Below are positions 63,401 to 64,000 of a stretch of 64,000 nucleotides of DNA, piece after piece. The first letter of the stretch is position 1, and every line of letters starts with the position of its first letter. The position numbers and the translations under genes were made by a program. The notes beneath the pieces are model-generated. The model was not told the origin of the DNA. It ran no database searches and was given only the letters and a program-made list of their open reading frames with translations. The stretch is from Paenibacillus peoriae KCTC 3763 (GTDB lineage: Bacteria; Bacillota; Bacilli; Paenibacillales; Paenibacillaceae), in NCBI RefSeq assembly GCF_000236805.1, contig NZ_AGFX01000011.1, positions 838,704 through 902,703 on the forward strand, written 5' to 3'.

Positions 63401-64000
63401 GTTTGAGGAACGAGCAGGGCAAAGAGCAGATCATCCGGCTTTAGTATGGGGAGAGCAAACACTGACTTATCGGGAACTGAACGAGCAGGCGAATCGGCTG
63501 GCCATGGCCTTGAGAGAGCGTGGATTAAAGGCGGACGATATCGTTGCCATTATGACGGAGCGTTCCATGGAAATGGTCATAGGCATTCTGGGAACGCTCA
63601 AGGCGGGCGGAGCCTACCTGCCGATAGATCCGAATTATCCGGAGGAACGGATTCGCTACATGCTGGAGGACAGCGGTGCGTCCATGCTACTGACGCAAAA
63701 TCATCTTCGGGACAAGCTCACTTATCATGGTCCTATTATGGATTTGGATGGCGAAGACTTGAAGCATATAGAGCTGGACGGCAGCGCCAATCCGCAACCT
63801 GTGAACAAGCCGGAGGATTTGGCCTATATCATCTATACCTCAGGTTCTACGGGCAAACCCAAAGGGGTCATGGTAGAGCACCGGGGAATCATCAACCTCT
63901 GGCATTTCTTCCAGGAAAAATGGGGTGTGAACGGATCGGATCGGATGCTGCAGTTTGCCAGCAGCTCGTTTGATGCCTCAGTCTGGGAAATGTTCACGAT
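57456..64000 (+). CDS. Non-ribosomal peptide synthetase, 3' end outside window
   Basis: ATG after ACAGGAGGG. The frame stays open to the window end (2181 codons). Domains: C (about 10-440, HHLVIDGWG near 140); A1 (about 455-960, YTSGSTGKPKG); carrier T (LGGDSIKAIQI near 995); E (about 1045-1500, HHLVVDGISW near 1176 and EGHGRE near 1317); C2 (about 1520-1960, HHIIMDGW near 1654); A2 (from about 1975, cut). Module 1 therefore delivers a D-residue. The A1 specificity residues read by eye are D-A-W-L-V-G-A-V-I-K, hydrophobic, residue not assigned. As first gene it may have a lipo-initiating C domain. Confidence 0.95.
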   Translation, partial: METSMITIKEYPLSSYQKDIWFEQYMYPEKPIYNIGGYVEVKGNLDTAIMKECFRLLIRQNDSLSARFIDKKGEPYLTFLPEVEYEVPFHNFSMKEDPNSFCIDWMKKEFLKPFQSDNYYFQFDVLQGTPNTYFVLLKVHHLVIDGWGFALLINQLFDNYNKLAQGIGEMNRTVYSYADFISDNQDYLNSPAFLKDREFWKNKYQTIPEPLLSRGVNFDDSESAWSDRQTLTINKTLYNRMIEFCKEEGCSSFHYFLGILFLYFSRVCNRNEMVIGVPVFNRGKARYKQTMGHFANVLPLRISPEEDISFKELIKRIKRELMQCYRHQKMSFGEIYRAVYENSNEKGKLFDISLSFEEQENRETLMGAATRIESMPHHHERNALNLLIWGQEGEMDVAVNFDYQIQAFERFIPIENVISHFEYLFAQVMEQSETPISQIEIVPEEEGSLLLRDFNRTEAEYPKDQTIHGLFEERVEQRADHPALVWGEQTLTYRELNEQANRLAMALRARGVKADDIVAIMTERSMEMVIGILATLKAGGAYLPIDPNYPEERIHYMLEDSGASMLLTQKHLRDKLTYHGPIMDVDGESLQQTELDGSANPQPVNKPEDLAYIIYTSGSTGKPKGVMVEHRGIINLWHFFQEKWGVDETDRMLQFASSSFDASVWEMFTILLGGGTLYLVSRDIINNLNEFARFVNENQITIALLPPTYLAGMEPDKLPALKKLVTGGSTITKELVTRWKDSVEYMNAYGPSESSVIATAWTYREEDMGGSSVPIGKPISNTRIYIMDQHQNLLPLGAAGEMCVAGDGLARGYLHRPELTAEKFVANPYEAGEKLYRTGDLVRWLPDGNIEFLGRIDDQVKIRGFRIELGEIEAQLQKHPLVREAAVIAREDKQREKYLAAYFTAEGEPGAEELREQLMQELPDYMVPSSFMQLDRMPMTPSGKIDRKALPEPDLSVSAVEEYEAPRNKIEKILAEIWEKVLKVERVGIKDHFLNLGGDSIKAIQIVSKLHDYKLKLQLKDLFDHPVIEQLSAYVQSVEHTAFQGMITGEMMLTPIQSWFFEQPFAAKHHFNQSVLLHRKQGFDEKMLRKVFDRLVEHHDALRIVVREKAGQVALFNRDMEGELYLLEVKDFAKDELNASSIKEEAAQLQSGMDLERGPLMHAGLFKTGDGDYLCVSIHHLVVDGISWRILFEDLSTGYRQAEKGEKITFRGKTDSFRVWSEQLYTYAGSGELLQEITYWRELEQNEIKPIPKDHSVYSRKYMDSDHIEIELDEVQTAKLLREVNKAYNTEINDVLLMALGEAIREWTGEDKVLVNLEGHGREEIIQDVDISRTVGWFTAQYPVILDMSGVKEVSSRLKAVKESLRRIPHKGIGYGILKYQTIIQDEEILRFKLRPEISFNYLGQFDQDIDTEIFTLSDVLAEETISPDMQRPYCMDINGRVADGKLRLSFAYHKYEYEKATLIRVGESFKRNLEQIIEHCASREYTELTVSDVSSRNIMMEEVEEVYRAMGDSRSNITDIYTLTPMQSGMLYHFLREQNSHAYFEQAVISLKGEIDRSLFERAFQQVIQRHDILRTAFVYEKVEKPLQVVLKDRPAEMFFEYISFLTEGEKENYFEAYLEKDRERGFDLTGEPLIRFALIRMNTDSYRLIWSFHHIIMDGWCLGIVFKELLEVYSALRKGSIPQLGTVHPYRQYIQWLEQRDDRETAAYWENYLTEYEQPALLPKTQNVTANPGYIQEEYDFTINRDIKESLERIARESGATLSTVIQAVWGILLQRYNNTRDVVFGTVVSGRPAEIQGVERMVGLFINTIPVRVRVEKEESFSALIAKLQREAWQSDRHHYYPLAEIQSRTAHGSGLVQNLLAFENYPMEEAVKGQGDHGSDLRVLSAKVSEQTSFDFNIIVMPENDLQIKLRYNSLAYDRNFMERVAGQIKMIIREIVRCPKIRIEDIEIVPEEEGSLLLREFNRTEAEYPKDQTIHGLFEERAGQRADHPALVWGEQTLTYRELNEQANRLAMALRERGLKADDIVAIMTERSMEMVIGILGTLKAGGAYLPIDPNYPEERIRYMLEDSGASMLLTQNHLRDKLTYHGPIMDLDGEDLKHIELDGSANPQPVNKPEDLAYIIYTSGSTGKPKGVMVEHRGIINLWHFFQEKWGVNGSDRMLQFASSSFDASVWEMFT
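58769..59464 (+). repeat. NRPS A-domain repeat, copy 1
   Basis: About 700 bp from the end of C1 through A4 of A1 recur at 63305-64000 at an offset of 4536 bp (1512 codons) with only scattered substitutions. Confidence 0.9.
63305..64000 (+). repeat. NRPS A-domain repeat, copy 2 (runs off window)
   Basis: Second copy, in A2; still near-identical at the last base of the window, so the repeat continues beyond it. Confidence 0.9.

Noticed and set aside
63446-63973. 175-codon plus-strand frame inside the NRPS
   Set aside because: Out-of-phase shadow of A2; Gly/Arg-rich nonsense, while the NRPS frame carries all core motifs.
1-64000. CRISPR arrays, tRNA/rRNA genes, insertion-sequence transposases
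   Set aside because: No regularly spaced repeats of CRISPR size, no cloverleaf or rRNA sequence and no intact transposase were seen.

Overview
The window reads as part of the chromosome of a Paenibacillus of the P. polymyxa type. The basis is the gene set (PELPE-family glycosylase beside endonuclease IV, thiazole operon behind a TPP riboswitch, four-gene pdh operon, giant NRPS gene, YjcZ-type spore small proteins), moderate GC, strong AGGAGG-type ribosome sites and many intrinsic terminators. The species call is inference; there is no rRNA or tRNA in the window.

Layout. (1) 2-1325: 3' part of glnA and its terminator. (2) About 1326-8266: an AT-richer accessory island with a broken small gene, uncharacterised membrane proteins, three tiny YjcZ-like genes, a frameshifted copper-amine-oxidase-N/DUF4367 gene and an agrB/agrD-like peptide locus. 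It ends in a second, diverged copy of the glnA 3' end plus terminator. (3) 8267-12250: two tiny paralogous basic peptide genes, then the divergent SOS pair lexA/yneA with an array of LexA boxes, ynzC, a membrane protein and a HAD phosphatase. (4) 12250-23140: housekeeping genes: mtnD, metH, rnz, a NagD-type HAD, a zinc-less Fpg-like protein with nfo, and a coupled set of a cREC protein, a thioredoxin-like protein, an ABC ATPase and a THUMP/FtsJ-type methyltransferase.

(5) 23318-33844: a ten-gene, tightly packed Tad/Flp-like cluster. It starts with a Ser/Thr kinase fused to a degenerate MinD-like domain, followed by a CpaB-like SAF protein, two more degenerate CpaE-like proteins, a membrane-anchored CpaF-like ATPase, a double GspF/TadB-TadC protein and four single-TM or secreted small proteins. 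No prepilin peptidase or secretin is visible. This is the best candidate in the window for an undescribed machine. (6) 34031-35584: ABC-F ATPase. (7) 35692-39959: TPP riboswitch and tenI-thiO-thiS-thiG-thiF. (8) 40101-43782: an OmpR-type regulator with a pseudo-receiver, a NlpC/P60 hydrolase, thiN, a low-molecular-weight PTPase and an esterase. (9) 44000-49388: pdhABCD with a clear sigma-A promoter and a phased 11-bp repeat upstream. (10) 49553-56999: thyA-folA, gltD, topB with a leader hairpin, and an aldo/keto reductase. (11) 57000-64000: a class-I cyclic-di-GMP riboswitch with terminator, then the start of an NRPS gene (C-A-T-E-C-A...) that runs off the window.

How the genes work together: nitrogen assimilation (glnA, gltD), SOS control (lexA, yneA), one-carbon and methionine metabolism (metH, thyA, folA, mtnD), thiamine synthesis (TPP riboswitch, thi genes, thiN) and TPP- and lipoate-dependent pyruvate oxidation are all partly represented. 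The accessory layers are the glnA-flanked island, the kinase-linked Tad-like cluster and the c-di-GMP-controlled NRPS.
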